Shown here in pieces: positions 8,333-17,295 of a DNA stretch of 64,000 nucleotides. Source of the DNA: Rhodobacteraceae bacterium EL53 (lineage in GTDB: Bacteria; Pseudomonadota; Alphaproteobacteria; Rhodobacterales; Rhodobacteraceae); contig OMPR01000013.1 in assembly GCA_900313015.1 (NCBI GenBank), positions 154,725 through 218,724 of the forward strand, written 5' to 3'. Under the pieces are notes generated by a model. The model saw nothing but the letters and a program-made list of their open reading frames with translations, was not told the DNA's origin and did no database searches. The position numbers and the translations under genes are program-made. Positions within the stretch are counted from its first letter, which is position 1. The number at the start of each line of letters is the position of its first letter.

Positions 8333-9412
8333 TTGGATTCTCATTTGGAACTGTTTCTTTTGCTTGGTTTGGGTGCAGCGATGGCTGCTGGTGTCGTCCT
8401 TTGGGATCACGACGATGATGAAGTTATCGAGGAGGTGGAGGACCAAATATCTGGTGAGCCTGTTGGTGATGATTTCAGGCTCGTCGACGGTACTCAGATT
8501 GTTGGAACGCAAGGGGATGATGTTCTGACTGACGCGGATCTGAATGAATTGGATGTTTTGCCCAATTTCGAAAGCTACAGCATCGACGGCGGTGCAGGGG
8601 CGGACCTTATCGATTTCGACGGGGCCAACACTTCAGCCTCTCCGAGCCCACAATATGCAACCATCGAAGGCGGGGACGGCAACGATACCATTTCTTATGA
8701 CGGGGGGCCTTCGAATTCCAACTCGCCGACCATAGTTGGCGGCGAAGGTGATGACTTGATTACGGTCGGGAATTCGTCCGGGTTTGAAGTTCGAGCAGAG
8801 GGTGGTGCTGGGAATGACACCATCGATGCAAGTTCAGCTGCCTCGGGGCGGTATTCTGGCGGTGACGGGGATGATTTCATAGTGACTGCTGGTGGTGGGC
8901 TGAGTGGCGAAGGGCATGTGAATTCTGCGGATGGTGGGGATGGTGATGATACCATCCGCTTTGATGCCTTCACCAATTTTGACGGTGTAGATTCTGCGGC
9001 AGTGCAAAGTGTGAGTGGTGATGCTGGTGCTGACCGTTTCGAAGTTCTGGTGGATGAGGGAGGGCGGGGTGCCTATGATGACGCGCCCAACGATCTCACA
9101 AGTGATGTATCTCGCATCGATGGTTCAACGCTCCGGGTTCAGGCGTTTTCAGTAGATGATTTCGAACCGGGAGAGGATCTTTTGTCGCTAGAGGTCAGTA
9201 CGCAGGACGAGGCGTATTCACTCAGTTCCATTCGCATGGAGGAGTATGCGGGGCGGGATGGCGGTCTCGCGACCCATATCATTCTGTCTTATCAAAACGA
9301 GGGCACTTTCACTCGAGAAGTCGTTGTGCGCTTGGGGGCAACGGGTGTGACTTGGGACGATGTCGATCTGGTTGGCGCTGATCGCTCTCACTTGGTGTCT
9401 TTGATGACCTAA
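8333..9412 (+). CDS. Membrane-anchored RTX-like calcium-binding repeat protein
   Basis: 359 residues, strongly acidic. A single hydrophobic segment at about residues 6-24 is followed by an Asp/Glu-rich linker (WDHDDDE). From about residue 84 to 225 there are about seven degenerate Gly-Gly-x-Gly-x-Asp-x-hydrophobic units (GGAGADLI, GGDGNDTI, GGEGDDLI, GGAGNDTI, GGDGDDFI, GGDGDDTI and a weaker one), the calcium-binding RTX repeat. The C-terminal 140 residues have no repeat. The protein is presumably tethered to the inner membrane or surface, unlike freely secreted RTX proteins. The start is a TTG at 8333 with no clear ribosome binding site; an in-frame TTG at 8345 is an alternative. Base composition suggests an acquired gene. 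Confidence 0.72.
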   Translation: MDSHLELFLLLGLGAAMAAGVVLWDHDDDEVIEEVEDQISGEPVGDDFRLVDGTQIVGTQGDDVLTDADLNELDVLPNFESYSIDGGAGADLIDFDGANTSASPSPQYATIEGGDGNDTISYDGGPSNSNSPTIVGGEGDDLITVGNSSGFEVRAEGGAGNDTIDASSAASGRYSGGDGDDFIVTAGGGLSGEGHVNSADGGDGDDTIRFDAFTNFDGVDSAAVQSVSGDAGADRFEVLVDEGGRGAYDDAPNDLTSDVSRIDGSTLRVQAFSVDDFEPGEDLLSLEVSTQDEAYSLSSIRMEEYAGRDGGLATHIILSYQNEGTFTREVVVRLGATGVTWDDVDLVGADRSHLVSLMT

Positions 9413-9498
9413 AACGCTTGGTCGATGGGACACTTTGACAATGGGCTAGGGGTATTGAGCACTCGCTCCACCGGTCTGACTGCGTTAAACACCTGCTT

Positions 9499-10119
9499 AT
9501 GTCACAAATCGAATCCCTCTTTGTTACCCGCCTGTATCGCGCCCGCTTGTCCGAGCACGGAAAATCCATCGACCCTCAGGAATTGGAGGCATCGTGTTAC
9601 TCGATTGCCGAAGATGATGAGGCAGGGCAGGAGTGGTGCGAGAATAACGATTATCCCGGCTACACCAGCTACGCCTCGTTGACGGACCTGCCATGGCGGT
9701 TCCCAATCTTTGCGGACATTGTTGAGGCGCTTGATCAGCACGTAGCTAACTTTGCCAAGGATTTGGATTTTGATCTGGATGGGCGTGCGTTGAAGCTCGA
9801 AGATCTTTGGATCAACATTTTGCCTGAAGGTGGCATGCACGCCAGCCATATCCACCCACATTCCGTGATTTCGGGTACGACCTATGTGTCGATGCCCGAA
9901 GGCACCAGCGCACTCAAACTGGAAGACCCGCGTTCCGCAATGATGATGGCGGCCCCTATCCGTGTGAAAGAAGCTCGACGTGAATTGAAGCCGTTCATCT
10001 ACATGAAACCGGACGTGGGCGATGTCTTGCTGTGGGAAAGCTGGCTGCGCCACGAGGTGCCGATGAACATGGCCGAAGAGGAACGGATCAGTGTTAGCTT
10101 TAATTATCGGTGGGAGTAA
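9499..10119 (+). CDS. Putative 2OG-Fe(II) oxygenase (TIGR02466-type)
   Basis: 206 residues. The segment GGMHASHIHPHSVISGTTYVSMPEG (His114, His117, His119, His121 region) followed by GDVLLWESWLRHEVPMN near residues 168-185 and an FNYRW end matches the conserved family of putative 2-oxoglutarate/Fe(II) oxygenases known as TIGR02466. Expected metal ligands are a His from the first motif and the His in LRHEV. The substrate is unknown. It overlaps the next small gene by 29 nt and lies inside the accessory block between rplP and rpmC. Confidence 0.75.
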   Translation: MSQIESLFVTRLYRARLSEHGKSIDPQELEASCYSIAEDDEAGQEWCENNDYPGYTSYASLTDLPWRFPIFADIVEALDQHVANFAKDLDFDLDGRALKLEDLWINILPEGGMHASHIHPHSVISGTTYVSMPEGTSALKLEDPRSAMMMAAPIRVKEARRELKPFIYMKPDVGDVLLWESWLRHEVPMNMAEEERISVSFNYRWE

Positions 10120-10354
10120 CGCCTGCCTTTTCCAAGCGATTGATGCAGCGACCCCGTACTTTGGTGCAGGGATGTTGGTGCTGTTCTGTTTGATCCTGTA
10201 CCGCACCGGCTGGAGCGCAAAGGAAGCCTTTGCTGTGTTGTTCGGCCTGCGCGGGCGCCAGAACACGCCCAAGATTGAACTGGCGGTTTTGGGGATTACA
10301 ATCTTGGCCACGTTTGTGGTTGCTAGTCAGGCGTTAGAAGCCTGCACTTTGTAG
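10091..10354 (+). CDS. Small two-helix membrane protein of unknown function
   Basis: Up to 87 residues. Two likely membrane helices: about residues 26-43 (GAGMLVLFCLILYRTGW) and 65-83 (AVLGITILATFVVASQA), linked by a basic loop with GLRGRQNTPK, so the loop probably faces the cytoplasm. Codon usage looks like that of real genes here. The start is uncertain: GTG 10091 overlaps the oxygenase gene by 29 nt; ATG 10172 would give 60 residues. No family recognised. Confidence 0.45.
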   Translation: MLALIIGGSNACLFQAIDAATPYFGAGMLVLFCLILYRTGWSAKEAFAVLFGLRGRQNTPKIELAVLGITILATFVVASQALEACTL

Positions 10355-10404
10355 TACATCCGGTCATGGGAATTTAGGCCAATTCACCGGTACGAAACTT
10401 TCCC

Positions 10405-10433
10405 TTGCCCCCCACCGAAACCTCCCCTATAGA
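10405..10433 (+). promoter_or_regulatory. Predicted sigma70 promoter for the rpmC (spc) segment
   Basis: TTGCCC (10405-10410), exactly 17 bp, TATAGA (10428-10433). It lies 118 nt before rpmC and closely resembles the promoters predicted before rpsJ and rplO. It restarts ribosomal protein transcription after the accessory block. Confidence 0.7.
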
Positions 10434-10550
10434 GCGTCATCTTGCGGATTCCTTGCCAAGGCAGGGGATTCGTGTGTGCTTCATTCATCCACCAGGTCAA
10501 AGGTGACCCTTTAGCGGGGCCTTCTGGTGTTTTGAGAAAAGGAAAAGGCG

Positions 10551-10757
10551 ATGAACGCCAACGAACTGCGTGATAAAACACCAGATCAGCTCCGTGAGGA
10601 ACTGGTCAACCTGAAGAAAGAGGGCTTTAACCTCCGCTTTCAACAGGCAACAGGTCAGCTGGAAAACACATCAGGTATCAAAGCGGCTCGCCGCAATGCT
10701 GCGCGTGTGAAAACCATCCTGAACCAAAAAGCTGCTGCCGCAGCTTCCGAAGAATAA
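10551..10757 (+). CDS. rpmC: 50S ribosomal protein L29
   Basis: 68 residues, two-helix protein near the peptide exit tunnel. Contains [27 protein letters not shown]-type sequence and [19 protein letters not shown]. Preceded by AAAAGGAAAAGG. First gene of the rpmC-rpsQ-rplN-...-rpmD segment, separated from its usual partner rplP. Confidence 0.97.
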   Translation: MNANELRDKTPDQLREELVNLKKEGFNLRFQQATGQLENTSGIKAARRNAARVKTILNQKAAAAASEE

Positions 10758-10770
10758 GGAGCCTGATAGT

Positions 10771-11001
10771 ATGCCCAAACGTATCCTCACAGGCACCGTG
10801 ACAAGCGACGCCAACGCCCAGACCGTAACTGTCTCGGTTGAACGCCGTTTTACACACCCCGTTCTGAAGAAAACCATTCGTAAGTCCAAAAAATACCGGG
10901 CTCATGATGAAAAGAACGTCTTCAAGGTCGGCGACTCTGTTCGCATCATCGAATGCGCGCCGAAATCGAAAACGAAACGCTGGGAAGTTCTGGAAGCTTA
11001 A
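10771..11001 (+). CDS. rpsQ: 30S ribosomal protein S17
   Basis: 76 residues. OB-fold protein that binds the 5' domain of 16S rRNA early in assembly. Typical start [12 protein letters not shown] and central [17 protein letters not shown]. 13 nt after rpmC. A 102-nt gap with no obvious gene separates it from rplN. Confidence 0.97.
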   Translation: MPKRILTGTVTSDANAQTVTVSVERRFTHPVLKKTIRKSKKYRAHDEKNVFKVGDSVRIIECAPKSKTKRWEVLEA

Positions 11002-11103
11002 GAGACCGCAAGGTCCCATAAGCGACAGGCTAAACAGTTTGTCGAAACCCTGGGAAATAAATCTGCAATGCATCGCAGTGTCCCATAGGTCGGGAGAAAC
11101 CAT

Positions 11104-11472
11104 ATGATCCAGATGCAAACAAACCTGGATGTTGCTGACAACTCCGGCGCTCGCCGAGTTCAGTGCATCAAGGTTCTGGGTGGCTCTAAGCGTAAGTACG
11201 CTTCCGTAGGCGACGTTATTGTCGTTTCGGTTAAAGAAGCCATTCCACGTGGTCGCGTTAAAAAAGGTGACGTCCGTAAGGCCGTCGTCGTACGCACCGC
11301 TAAAGAAGTCCGTCGTGATGATGGCACAGCGATCCGCTTTGATCGCAACGCTGCTGTTATCCTGAACAACAACAATGAGCCCGTAGGTACACGTATCTTT
11401 GGCCCAGTTGTTCGTGAACTTCGCGGCAAGAACTTCATGAAAATCATCTCGCTTGCTCCGGAGGTGCTGTAA
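11104..11472 (+). CDS. rplN: 50S ribosomal protein L14
   Basis: 122 residues, the near-invariant L14 length. [17 protein letters not shown] and the C-terminal [14 protein letters not shown] are diagnostic. L14 lies at the subunit interface (bridge B8) and is the RsfS silencing-factor target. GGGAG precedes the ATG. Confidence 0.98.
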   Translation: MIQMQTNLDVADNSGARRVQCIKVLGGSKRKYASVGDVIVVSVKEAIPRGRVKKGDVRKAVVVRTAKEVRRDDGTAIRFDRNAAVILNNNNEPVGTRIFGPVVRELRGKNFMKIISLAPEVL

Positions 11473-11474
11473 CT

Positions 11475-11786
11475 ATGGCTGCTAAACTCCGCAAAGGCGA
11501 TAAAGTCGTCGTGCTGGCCGGCAAAGACAAAGGCAAAGAGGGTTCTATCACCTCTGTTGACCCGTCTGCAGGCAAAGCAATCGTCGATGGTGTAAACGTC
11601 GCTATCCGCGCCACCCGTCAGACCCAGACCAGCCAAGGCGGTCGCATCCCTAAGGCGATGCCGATCGAACTGAGCAACCTGGCACTGTTGGACGCAAACG
11701 GTAAAGCAACCCGCGTCGGCTTCCGCATGGAAGGTGACAAGAAAGTGCGCTTCGCCAAGACCACAGGGGACGTGATCGATGCTTGA
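11475..11786 (+). CDS. rplX: 50S ribosomal protein L24
   Basis: 103 residues. KOW motif seen as [21 protein letters not shown]24 is the second assembly-initiating protein of the 50S subunit. Starts 2 nt after rplN and overlaps rplE by 8 nt, so the two are probably coupled. Confidence 0.98.
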   Translation: MAAKLRKGDKVVVLAGKDKGKEGSITSVDPSAGKAIVDGVNVAIRATRQTQTSQGGRIPKAMPIELSNLALLDANGKATRVGFRMEGDKKVRFAKTTGDVIDA

Positions 11787-12339
11787 TTCCGCAACCTACA
11801 CACCCCGCCTCAAGGCACAGTACCGCGAAACCATCCGCGCTGCGCTGAAAGAAGAGTTCGGTTACAAGAACGACATGCAGATCCCTGGTCTGGAAAAAAT
11901 CGTTCTGAACATCGGCTGTGGTGCAGAAGCTGTTAAAGACTCCAAGAAAGCCAAATCGGCTGTTGAGGATCTGACAGTGATTGCTGGTCAGCGCGCTGTG
12001 TCAACAAAAGCAAAGAAATCAATCGCTGGTTTCCGCGTTCGTGAAGACATGCCGTTGGGTGCCAAGGTCACTCTGCGTGGCGACCGGATGTTCGAATTTC
12101 TCGACCGTCTGATCACCATCGCGATGCCTCGCATTCGTGACTTCCGTGGTGTTAAGCCTTCTTTCGATGGTCGTGGCAACTTTGCCATGGGCATGAAAGA
12201 GCACATCGTGTTCCCAGAAATCGACTTTGATAAAGTTGATGAAACTTGGGGCATGGACATCGTAATTACCACCACAGCGAATACCGACGCTGAAGCTAAG
12301 GCACTGTTGAAAGCTCTCAACATGCCGTTCAACGCTTAA
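11779..12339 (+). CDS. rplE: 50S ribosomal protein L5
   Basis: 186 residues. Binds 5S rRNA and contacts the P-site tRNA. Contains [12 protein letters not shown], the [26 protein letters not shown] block and [10 protein letters not shown]. Begins inside the end of rplX (8-nt overlap). Confidence 0.98.
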   Translation: MLDSATYTPRLKAQYRETIRAALKEEFGYKNDMQIPGLEKIVLNIGCGAEAVKDSKKAKSAVEDLTVIAGQRAVSTKAKKSIAGFRVREDMPLGAKVTLRGDRMFEFLDRLITIAMPRIRDFRGVKPSFDGRGNFAMGMKEHIVFPEIDFDKVDETWGMDIVITTTANTDAEAKALLKALNMPFNA

Positions 12340-12356
12340 GCGCGGGAGGAAAAGAC

Positions 12357-12662
12357 ATGGCTAAAAAAGCAATGATCGAGCGCGAAAAGAAGCGCGAGCG
12401 CCTGGTGGCAAAATACGCTGCCAAACGCGCTGAGCTGAAAGCGATCGTAAGTGACGAGTCCAAGCCGATGGAAGAGCGTTTCCGCGCTTCTTTGAAGCTG
12501 GCAAAATTGCCGCGCAACAGCTCGGCAGTTCGTTTGCACAACCGCTGCCAGCTGACCGGCCGTCCTCACGCTTACTACCGTAAGCTGAAGATCAGCCGTA
12601 TTGCTCTGCGGGACCTGGGCTCTTCTGGCCAGATCCCCGGTATGGTGAAATCGAGCTGGTAA
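12357..12662 (+). CDS. rpsN: 30S ribosomal protein S14
   Basis: 101 residues, the long zinc-independent form: the short zinc-binding type has two CxxC pairs, which are absent here (a single [15 protein letters not shown] remains). S14 joins the 30S head late in assembly. Preceded by GGGAGGAAAAG. Confidence 0.98.
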   Translation: MAKKAMIEREKKRERLVAKYAAKRAELKAIVSDESKPMEERFRASLKLAKLPRNSSAVRLHNRCQLTGRPHAYYRKLKISRIALRDLGSSGQIPGMVKSSW

Positions 12663-12675
12663 GGGAGAGACAGAT

Positions 12676-13068
12676 ATGAACGATCCTATCGGCGATATGC
12701 TCACCCGCATCCGTAACTCGCAACTGCGTGGCAAATCCACTGTCATGACTCCAGCTTCTAAGCTGCGGGCATGGGTTCTGGACGTGCTGGCAGACGAAGG
12801 TTACATCCGCGGTTACGAAGCAATGACTGGTGCAGACGGCCATCCGGCTATCGAAATCAGCCTCAAGTACTACGAAGGCGAACCTGTAATTCGTGAAGTG
12901 AAGCGGGTTTCTAAACCTGGCCGTCGCGTTTACATGGGCGTCAAAGACATCCCATCTGTCCGTCAGGGCTTGGGTGTGTCGATTGTCTCCACCCCTCAGG
13001 GTGTGATGTCGGATGCCAAAGCGCGCGCAGCCAACGTTGGCGGCGAAGTGCTCTGCACCGTCTTCTAA
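12676..13068 (+). CDS. rpsH: 30S ribosomal protein S8
   Basis: 130 residues. Begins [16 protein letters not shown] and ends GGEVLCTVF, both typical. S8 is a primary 16S rRNA binder; in E. coli it represses the spc operon by binding the rplE message. Here 13 nt after rpsN. Confidence 0.98.
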   Translation: MNDPIGDMLTRIRNSQLRGKSTVMTPASKLRAWVLDVLADEGYIRGYEAMTGADGHPAIEISLKYYEGEPVIREVKRVSKPGRRVYMGVKDIPSVRQGLGVSIVSTPQGVMSDAKARAANVGGEVLCTVF

Positions 13069-13080
13069 GGAGGTCTATCG

Positions 13081-13614
13081 ATGTCTCGTATTGGTAAAAA
13101 ACCGGTCGAACTGCCCAGCGGCGTTACCGCCTCTGTGTCCGGCCAGACCATCGAAGTTAAGGGCCCGAAAGGGACCCGTAGCTTCTCAGCCACTGATGAT
13201 GTGAGCCTCGCTGTCGAAGACAACGTTGTGACCATCACTCCTCGCGGCTCGTCCAAGCGTGCCCGTCAGCAGTGGGGCATGTCCCGCACCATGGTTGCGA
13301 ACCTCGTAACCGGCGTGACCACCGGCTTTAAAAAAGAGCTGGAGATCCAAGGTGTTGGTTACCGGGCTCAGATGCAGGGCAACACCCTGAAGCTGAACCT
13401 CGGCTTGTCGCACGACGTTGACTACACCGCTCCTGAAGGTGTCACCGTTACTGCACCGAAGCAGACTGAAATCGTTGTCGAAGGCAATGATGAGCAGCTG
13501 GTCGGTCAGGTTGCCGCAAACATTCGCGCATGGCGTAAGCCCGAGCCCTACAAAGGCAAAGGCATTCGTTACAAAGGCGAATTCATCTTCCGTAAGGAAG
13601 GCAAGAAGAAGTAA
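13081..13614 (+). CDS. rplF: 50S ribosomal protein L6
   Basis: 177 residues with the two repeated L6 folds. [14 protein letters not shown] at the start and the C-terminal signature [14 protein letters not shown] are present. L6 lies near the GTPase centre. A GGAGG site precedes it, 12 nt after rpsH. Confidence 0.98.
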   Translation: MSRIGKKPVELPSGVTASVSGQTIEVKGPKGTRSFSATDDVSLAVEDNVVTITPRGSSKRARQQWGMSRTMVANLVTGVTTGFKKELEIQGVGYRAQMQGNTLKLNLGLSHDVDYTAPEGVTVTAPKQTEIVVEGNDEQLVGQVAANIRAWRKPEPYKGKGIRYKGEFIFRKEGKKK

Positions 13615-13625
13615 GGACCAGCAAA

Positions 13626-13985
13626 ATGGCAAACAGCAAAAGAACCCTGTTTCTGAAGCGCCGCTTGCGCGTCCGGAACAAACTTCGCAAGGTCAACGCA
13701 GGTCGTCCGCGTCTGTCCGTTCACCGTTCGAACAAGAACATCAGCGTTCAGCTGATCGACGACGTTCGTGGCGTGACTCTGGCAGCGGCATCGACTCTGG
13801 AAAAAGATCTGGGCGTCGTTGGCAAGAGCAACGTCGAAGCAGCAACCAAAGTAGGCGCGGCTATTGCCGAGCGTGCTAAGAAAGCTGGCGTTGAAGAAGC
13901 ATACTTTGATCGCGGTGGTTTCCTGTTCCACGGTAAAGTGAAGGCTCTGGCCGACGCTGCCCGTGAAGGTGGCCTGAAGATCTAA
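13626..13985 (+). CDS. rplR: 50S ribosomal protein L18
   Basis: 119 residues. Basic N-terminus, then [20 protein letters not shown] and the C-terminal [25 protein letters not shown]18 carries 5S rRNA into the 50S subunit with L5. A hairpin (GGGCGG/CCGCCC, about 13993-14012) follows in the 116-nt gap before rpsE. Confidence 0.98.
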   Translation: MANSKRTLFLKRRLRVRNKLRKVNAGRPRLSVHRSNKNISVQLIDDVRGVTLAAASTLEKDLGVVGKSNVEAATKVGAAIAERAKKAGVEEAYFDRGGFLFHGKVKALADAAREGGLKI

Positions 13986-14101
13986 GTCAGTGTGGGCGGT
14001 GCTTGCGCCGCCCCGATGATCCGGGGGTTCCGGTTTCGGTCGGACCCACCAGGATTGAGAAATTTTAGGCGCTAGCCGCCTTGTTAGAAGGAATGCCACA
14101 C

Positions 14102-14665
14102 ATGGCAGAACGTGATAACCGCCGGGGTAACCGTCGTGACCGCGACGAAACACCGGAATTCGCAGACCGCCTGGTCGCGATCAACCGCGTATCAAAAACC
14201 GTAAAAGGTGGTAAGCGCTTTGGCTTCGCCGCTCTGGTTGTTGTAGGCGATCAAAAAGGCCGCGTCGGCTTTGGTAAAGGTAAAGCGAAAGAGGTCCCCG
14301 AGGCCATTCGTAAAGCCACCGAGCAGGCCAAGCGTCAGATGATCCGCGTGCAGCTGCGCGAAGGTCGGACGCTGCACCACGACATGGAAGGCCGTCACGG
14401 CGCCGGTAAAGTCGTTATGCGCACAGCTCCGGAAGGTACTGGTATTATTGCCGGTGGTCCGATGCGTGCCGTATTCGAAATGCTGGGCGTGAAAGACGTT
14501 GTCTCCAAGTCGATCGGTTCGCAGAACCCTTACAACATGATCCGCGCAACAATCGACGGCCTCCGCAAGGAATCCAGCCCTCGTTCCGTTGCACAGCGTC
14601 GTGGTAAAAAGGTTGCTGACATCCTGCCTAAGCGGGACGAAGCGCCTGCCCAAGCAGAAGCGTAA
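14102..14665 (+). CDS. rpsE: 30S ribosomal protein S5
   Basis: 187 residues from ATG 14102, which has AAGGA 9 nt upstream and gives the usual [16 protein letters not shown] start; the earlier in-frame start at 14081 adds seven residues without support. Contains the double-stranded RNA-binding [17 protein letters not shown] and the conserved [11 protein letters not shown]5 acts in decoding fidelity (ram sites) and mRNA unwinding. Confidence 0.97.
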   Translation: MAERDNRRGNRRDRDETPEFADRLVAINRVSKTVKGGKRFGFAALVVVGDQKGRVGFGKGKAKEVPEAIRKATEQAKRQMIRVQLREGRTLHHDMEGRHGAGKVVMRTAPEGTGIIAGGPMRAVFEMLGVKDVVSKSIGSQNPYNMIRATIDGLRKESSPRSVAQRRGKKVADILPKRDEAPAQAEA

Positions 14666-14677
14666 GGAATCGATCAC

Positions 14678-14866
14678 ATGGCAAAAACCATCGTCGTAAA
14701 ACAGATCGGTTCTCCGATCCGTCGCCCCGCCGACCAGCGTGCTACTCTGGTTGGTCTGGGTCTGAACAAGATGCATAAAACCCGTGAGCTGGAAGATACT
14801 CCTTCGGTTCGCGGCATGGTCAACAAGATCCCGCATCTGGTTGAGATCATCGAAGAGCGTGGCTAA
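14678..14866 (+). CDS. rpmD: 50S ribosomal protein L30
   Basis: 62 residues; [27 protein letters not shown] matches the L30 ferredoxin-like fold start. Last gene of this segment: rplO, its normal neighbour, is 1.85 kb away behind a terminator and two accessory genes. Confidence 0.97.
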   Translation: MAKTIVVKQIGSPIRRPADQRATLVGLGLNKMHKTRELEDTPSVRGMVNKIPHLVEIIEERG

Positions 14867-14894
14867 GCGCTGGGTCGAACCCCGACAAGATTAG

Positions 14895-14928
14895 AAAACG
14901 CCTTCGGGAAACCGAGGGCGTTTTTTTT
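14895..14928 (+). terminator. Rho-independent terminator after rpmD
   Basis: AAAACGCCtTCGG, loop GAAA, CCGAgGGCGTTTT followed by more T (eight in a row). Ends the rpmC-rpmD transcription segment. Confidence 0.93.
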
Positions 14929-15067
14929 GCTTTGCTACGAGTGCATAGCGGCTAGACCAGAACGTCGGTTGCTGACGCGCTGTCCTGACCCTATCTGCGG
15001 TTGGTCACAGAAAACATGGACAACGTAACACTGGGAATACGTCCCAGCAGTAGATAAGGAATACAAC

Positions 15068-15283
15068 ATGGCAATCGCTCAAGCACACGCATCCTCAGGC
15101 CTCTCATTTTCAGCACGTCTGAGCGCGTTTTTCCAAGGCTTCAAAGAATCCCGCGTAAAGCGTATCGCTTACCGTCAAACAGTTTCCGAGCTGTCGTCGA
15201 TGAGTGATCGTGAATTGCACGATTTGGGATTCAGCCGGTATGAAATTCAGTCGATGGTTCATCGTCACGTTTACGGTATGTGA
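15068..15283 (+). CDS. DUF1127 small protein
   Basis: 71 residues. The C-terminal half, RQTVSELSSMSDRELHDLGFSRYEIQSMV, is the DUF1127 motif (R.T..EL..L.DREL.DLG..R..I). These small, Arg-rich proteins are common in Rhizobiales and Rhodobacterales. Some bind RNA and affect stress or nutrient responses, but the role of this one is unknown. It has a good ribosome binding site (AAGGA) and its own terminator, so it is a free-standing gene between rpmD and rplO. Confidence 0.88.
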   Translation: MAIAQAHASSGLSFSARLSAFFQGFKESRVKRIAYRQTVSELSSMSDRELHDLGFSRYEIQSMVHRHVYGM

Positions 15284-15305
15284 ACCTAGACAATAGATGT
15301 TAGTG

Positions 15306-15330
15306 AGCCCCCAGTTTCTGGGGGCTTTTT
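15306..15330 (+). terminator. Rho-independent terminator after the DUF1127 gene
   Basis: AGCCCCCAG, loop TTT, CTGGGGGCT followed by TTTT. It lies between the convergent DUF1127 and adenylate cyclase genes. Confidence 0.92.
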
Positions 15331-15334
15331 GCGT

Positions 15335-16474
15335 TCAGGGCGCAAAAATTTCCTGAGGTGCGGACAAACCCTTTAGGGTCACAGTATCTAAAACGTCGTT
15401 CGAATTGGGCAAACGATCTGCAAACGCTTTGGAGCAGAGAACGGGCTGAGAAAATCTGGGGCACAACGCTTCGACTCGGGCCGCGACGTTAACGGCTTGT
15501 CCCATGACTGTGAAATCGAGACGCCGCTCTGAACCGACATTGCCATAGGATACGCGCCCGTGATGCAGGCCCACGCCAAAGTCTGTCGCTAAGGGCTGAT
15601 CCGCGTTGCGTGCCATATCATGCGCAGCATGAGCCGCAGCCAAAGCATTGATACAGGTTCTCTCTCCGTGTTCAGACTCTGAAAAAATCGCGAGAACACC
15701 ATCGCCCATGAATTTGAGAATCTCGCCACCGTGTGCTGTGACTGCCTGATCTATGAGTTCAAAGTATCGATTGGCTAAGCGTAGCGCCTCTGCCGCGGGG
15801 AGAGTGCTGCTCAACCCGGTCCAATTTCGTAGATCCGAAAAAAATACAGCCGCATCCAATTGCTCAACATGCCCGCGCGTGATTTCGCCACCCAAAACGC
15901 GTTGTCCGCTGCGTTGTCCCAAATATGCCTCGGCAATCGCGCTGGAGAGGTAGTTCAGGCGATAGACTTCGACGATGGGCGTCAAACCAAGCGCTATTCT
16001 GTTGAAGGCGGCGATGTCTGTTTCAGAAAAACCGCTGGCGCGATCCGTTACAAACACGGCAATACCACCACCTTTCCCTGAGAAACGCAGCGGCACCCCA
16101 TAATAGTCGGATGCCCCCCGGGCGTGCAGTTCGTGAAAGGCGTCATGGTCCGTCGGGCTGAGCGCGATCAAGCTCTGCCGTAGCGGTTGGCTGGTTTCCC
16201 GAATGACGGCCATGGGGCTGCCGATATAGTCATTGCGCTTTTCCAACCCGTGCGAGGCTTCTTGCGGTTCAATTGACCCACTGTCTCGTTCCCAGATCGC
16301 GCTGGACGCCGCAACAAGAGGGTGAATAGTGCGGATCGCCAATCGAAATCTCCAGATTGGCACGCCGATGTCCAACATTTCCTTTCCCAACGCCTTGGTG
16401 GCGGCATCAAGATCAGGAAGAAAGCGCCCATCGGTCAGGAGCCAATCCAAAATGTCTGTGTCTTTCCACGTCAT
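15335..16474 (-). CDS. Class III adenylate/guanylate cyclase
   Basis: 379 residues. The C-terminal catalytic domain (about 205-360) carries the full set of class III residues: metal-binding Asp214 (FFSDL) and Asp258 (FMGDG), adenine-specifying Lys254 and Asp320 (RRLDFTVMG), and the transition-state pair Asn329 / Arg333 (VNVAAR). It is therefore predicted active and ATP-specific. The N-terminal 200 residues look like a GAF-like sensory region; no membrane helix is evident. It would make cAMP in response to an unknown signal. It is the only minus-strand gene inside the ribosomal cluster and converges on the DUF1127 gene. Confidence 0.88.
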   Translation of the reverse strand: MTWKDTDILDWLLTDGRFLPDLDAATKALGKEMLDIGVPIWRFRLAIRTIHPLVAASSAIWERDSGSIEPQEASHGLEKRNDYIGSPMAVIRETSQPLRQSLIALSPTDHDAFHELHARGASDYYGVPLRFSGKGGGIAVFVTDRASGFSETDIAAFNRIALGLTPIVEVYRLNYLSSAIAEAYLGQRSGQRVLGGEITRGHVEQLDAAVFFSDLRNWTGLSSTLPAAEALRLANRYFELIDQAVTAHGGEILKFMGDGVLAIFSESEHGERTCINALAAAHAAHDMARNADQPLATDFGVGLHHGRVSYGNVGSERRLDFTVMGQAVNVAARVEALCPRFSQPVLCSKAFADRLPNSNDVLDTVTLKGLSAPQEIFAP

Positions 16475-16588
16475 TCAAGTGCAGCCCGTTAGGATGAGAT
16501 TGAGAGTAGCAGAAACTTGGCGCTTTGGAACATTTGTGGCACGACCCGAGGGATTCAAACGGCAAAGGTCAACCAAAGGGGATCTGAC

Positions 16589-16617
16589 TTGATCCTAGCA
16601 AGTGGAAGGTCTATATG
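16589..16617 (+). promoter_or_regulatory. Predicted sigma70 promoter for rplO-secY
   Basis: TTGATC (16589-16594), 17 bp, TATATG (16612-16617), about 95 nt before rplO. It restarts transcription of the spc genes after the cyclase insertion. Confidence 0.65.
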
Positions 16618-16712
16618 CGCCCGGTGGCTGTACGAGTCACAGAATCAAAATCAAGAAATGCCGTGGTTGACCCATTCGCTTCGAGGGTCACATCCGGCTT
16701 AGGAGAAGCGAT

Positions 16713-17186
16713 ATGAAACTTCATGAACTGCGCGACAATGCCGGCGCAACGAAACCTCGTAAACGCGTTGCACGTGGTCCTGGTTCCGGCAAAGGTAAAA
16801 CAGCTGGCCGTGGTATCAAAGGTCAGAAATCCCGTTCGGGTGTGGCAATCAACGGCTACGAAGGCGGTCAGATGCCCTTGTACCAACGTCTGCCAAAGCG
16901 CGGCTTTAACAAGCCAAACCGCAAAGAATTCTCTGTTGTTAACCTGGGCCTGATCCAGAAGTTCGTTGATGCAGGCAAAATCGACGCCACTGCAGCGATC
17001 ACCGAAGATGCAATGATCGCGTCTGGCCTGATCCGCCGTAAGCTGGACGGAATTCGCGTTCTGGCCAAAGGCGAAGTTACTGCAAAGTTGAACCTCGAAG
17101 TAACCGGTGCCTCGAAAGCTGCTGTCGAAGCAGTTGAGAAGGCGGGCGGCTCACTGAAGGTCACATCTGCTGCAGCAGCAGAGTAA
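16713..17186 (+). CDS. rplO: 50S ribosomal protein L15
   Basis: 157 residues. Gly/Lys-rich N-terminus [26 protein letters not shown] is diagnostic, as is [12 protein letters not shown]. Binds 23S rRNA in late 50S assembly. Preceded by AGGAGAAG and by its own promoter; followed by a hairpin before secY. Confidence 0.97.
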   Translation: MKLHELRDNAGATKPRKRVARGPGSGKGKTAGRGIKGQKSRSGVAINGYEGGQMPLYQRLPKRGFNKPNRKEFSVVNLGLIQKFVDAGKIDATAAITEDAMIASGLIRRKLDGIRVLAKGEVTAKLNLEVTGASKAAVEAVEKAGGSLKVTSAAAAE

Positions 17187-17239
17187 CTGCTTGTGAGCGG
17201 CGACGATGCCGCTTACATAGTTCTCAGTTTTCCAATTTG

Positions 17240-17279
17240 ACGCCGCCCGAGCCGGAAAACGGTTCTGGGCGGCGTTTTC
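17240..17279 (+). terminator. Terminator-like hairpin between rplO and secY
   Basis: ACGCCGCCC pairs perfectly with GGGCGGCGT, with a further AGCCGGAAAACGGTT stem inside, then TTTTC. The T tract is short, so it may reduce rather than stop read-through into secY, which begins 17 nt later. This would tune SecY below ribosomal protein levels. Confidence 0.6.
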
Positions 17280-17295
17280 ATAAGAGAGACCGATA

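Noticed and set aside
9502-10311. 269-codon frame antisense to the oxygenase gene
   Set aside because: The plus-strand protein has conserved oxygenase motifs; the minus-strand frame has none.
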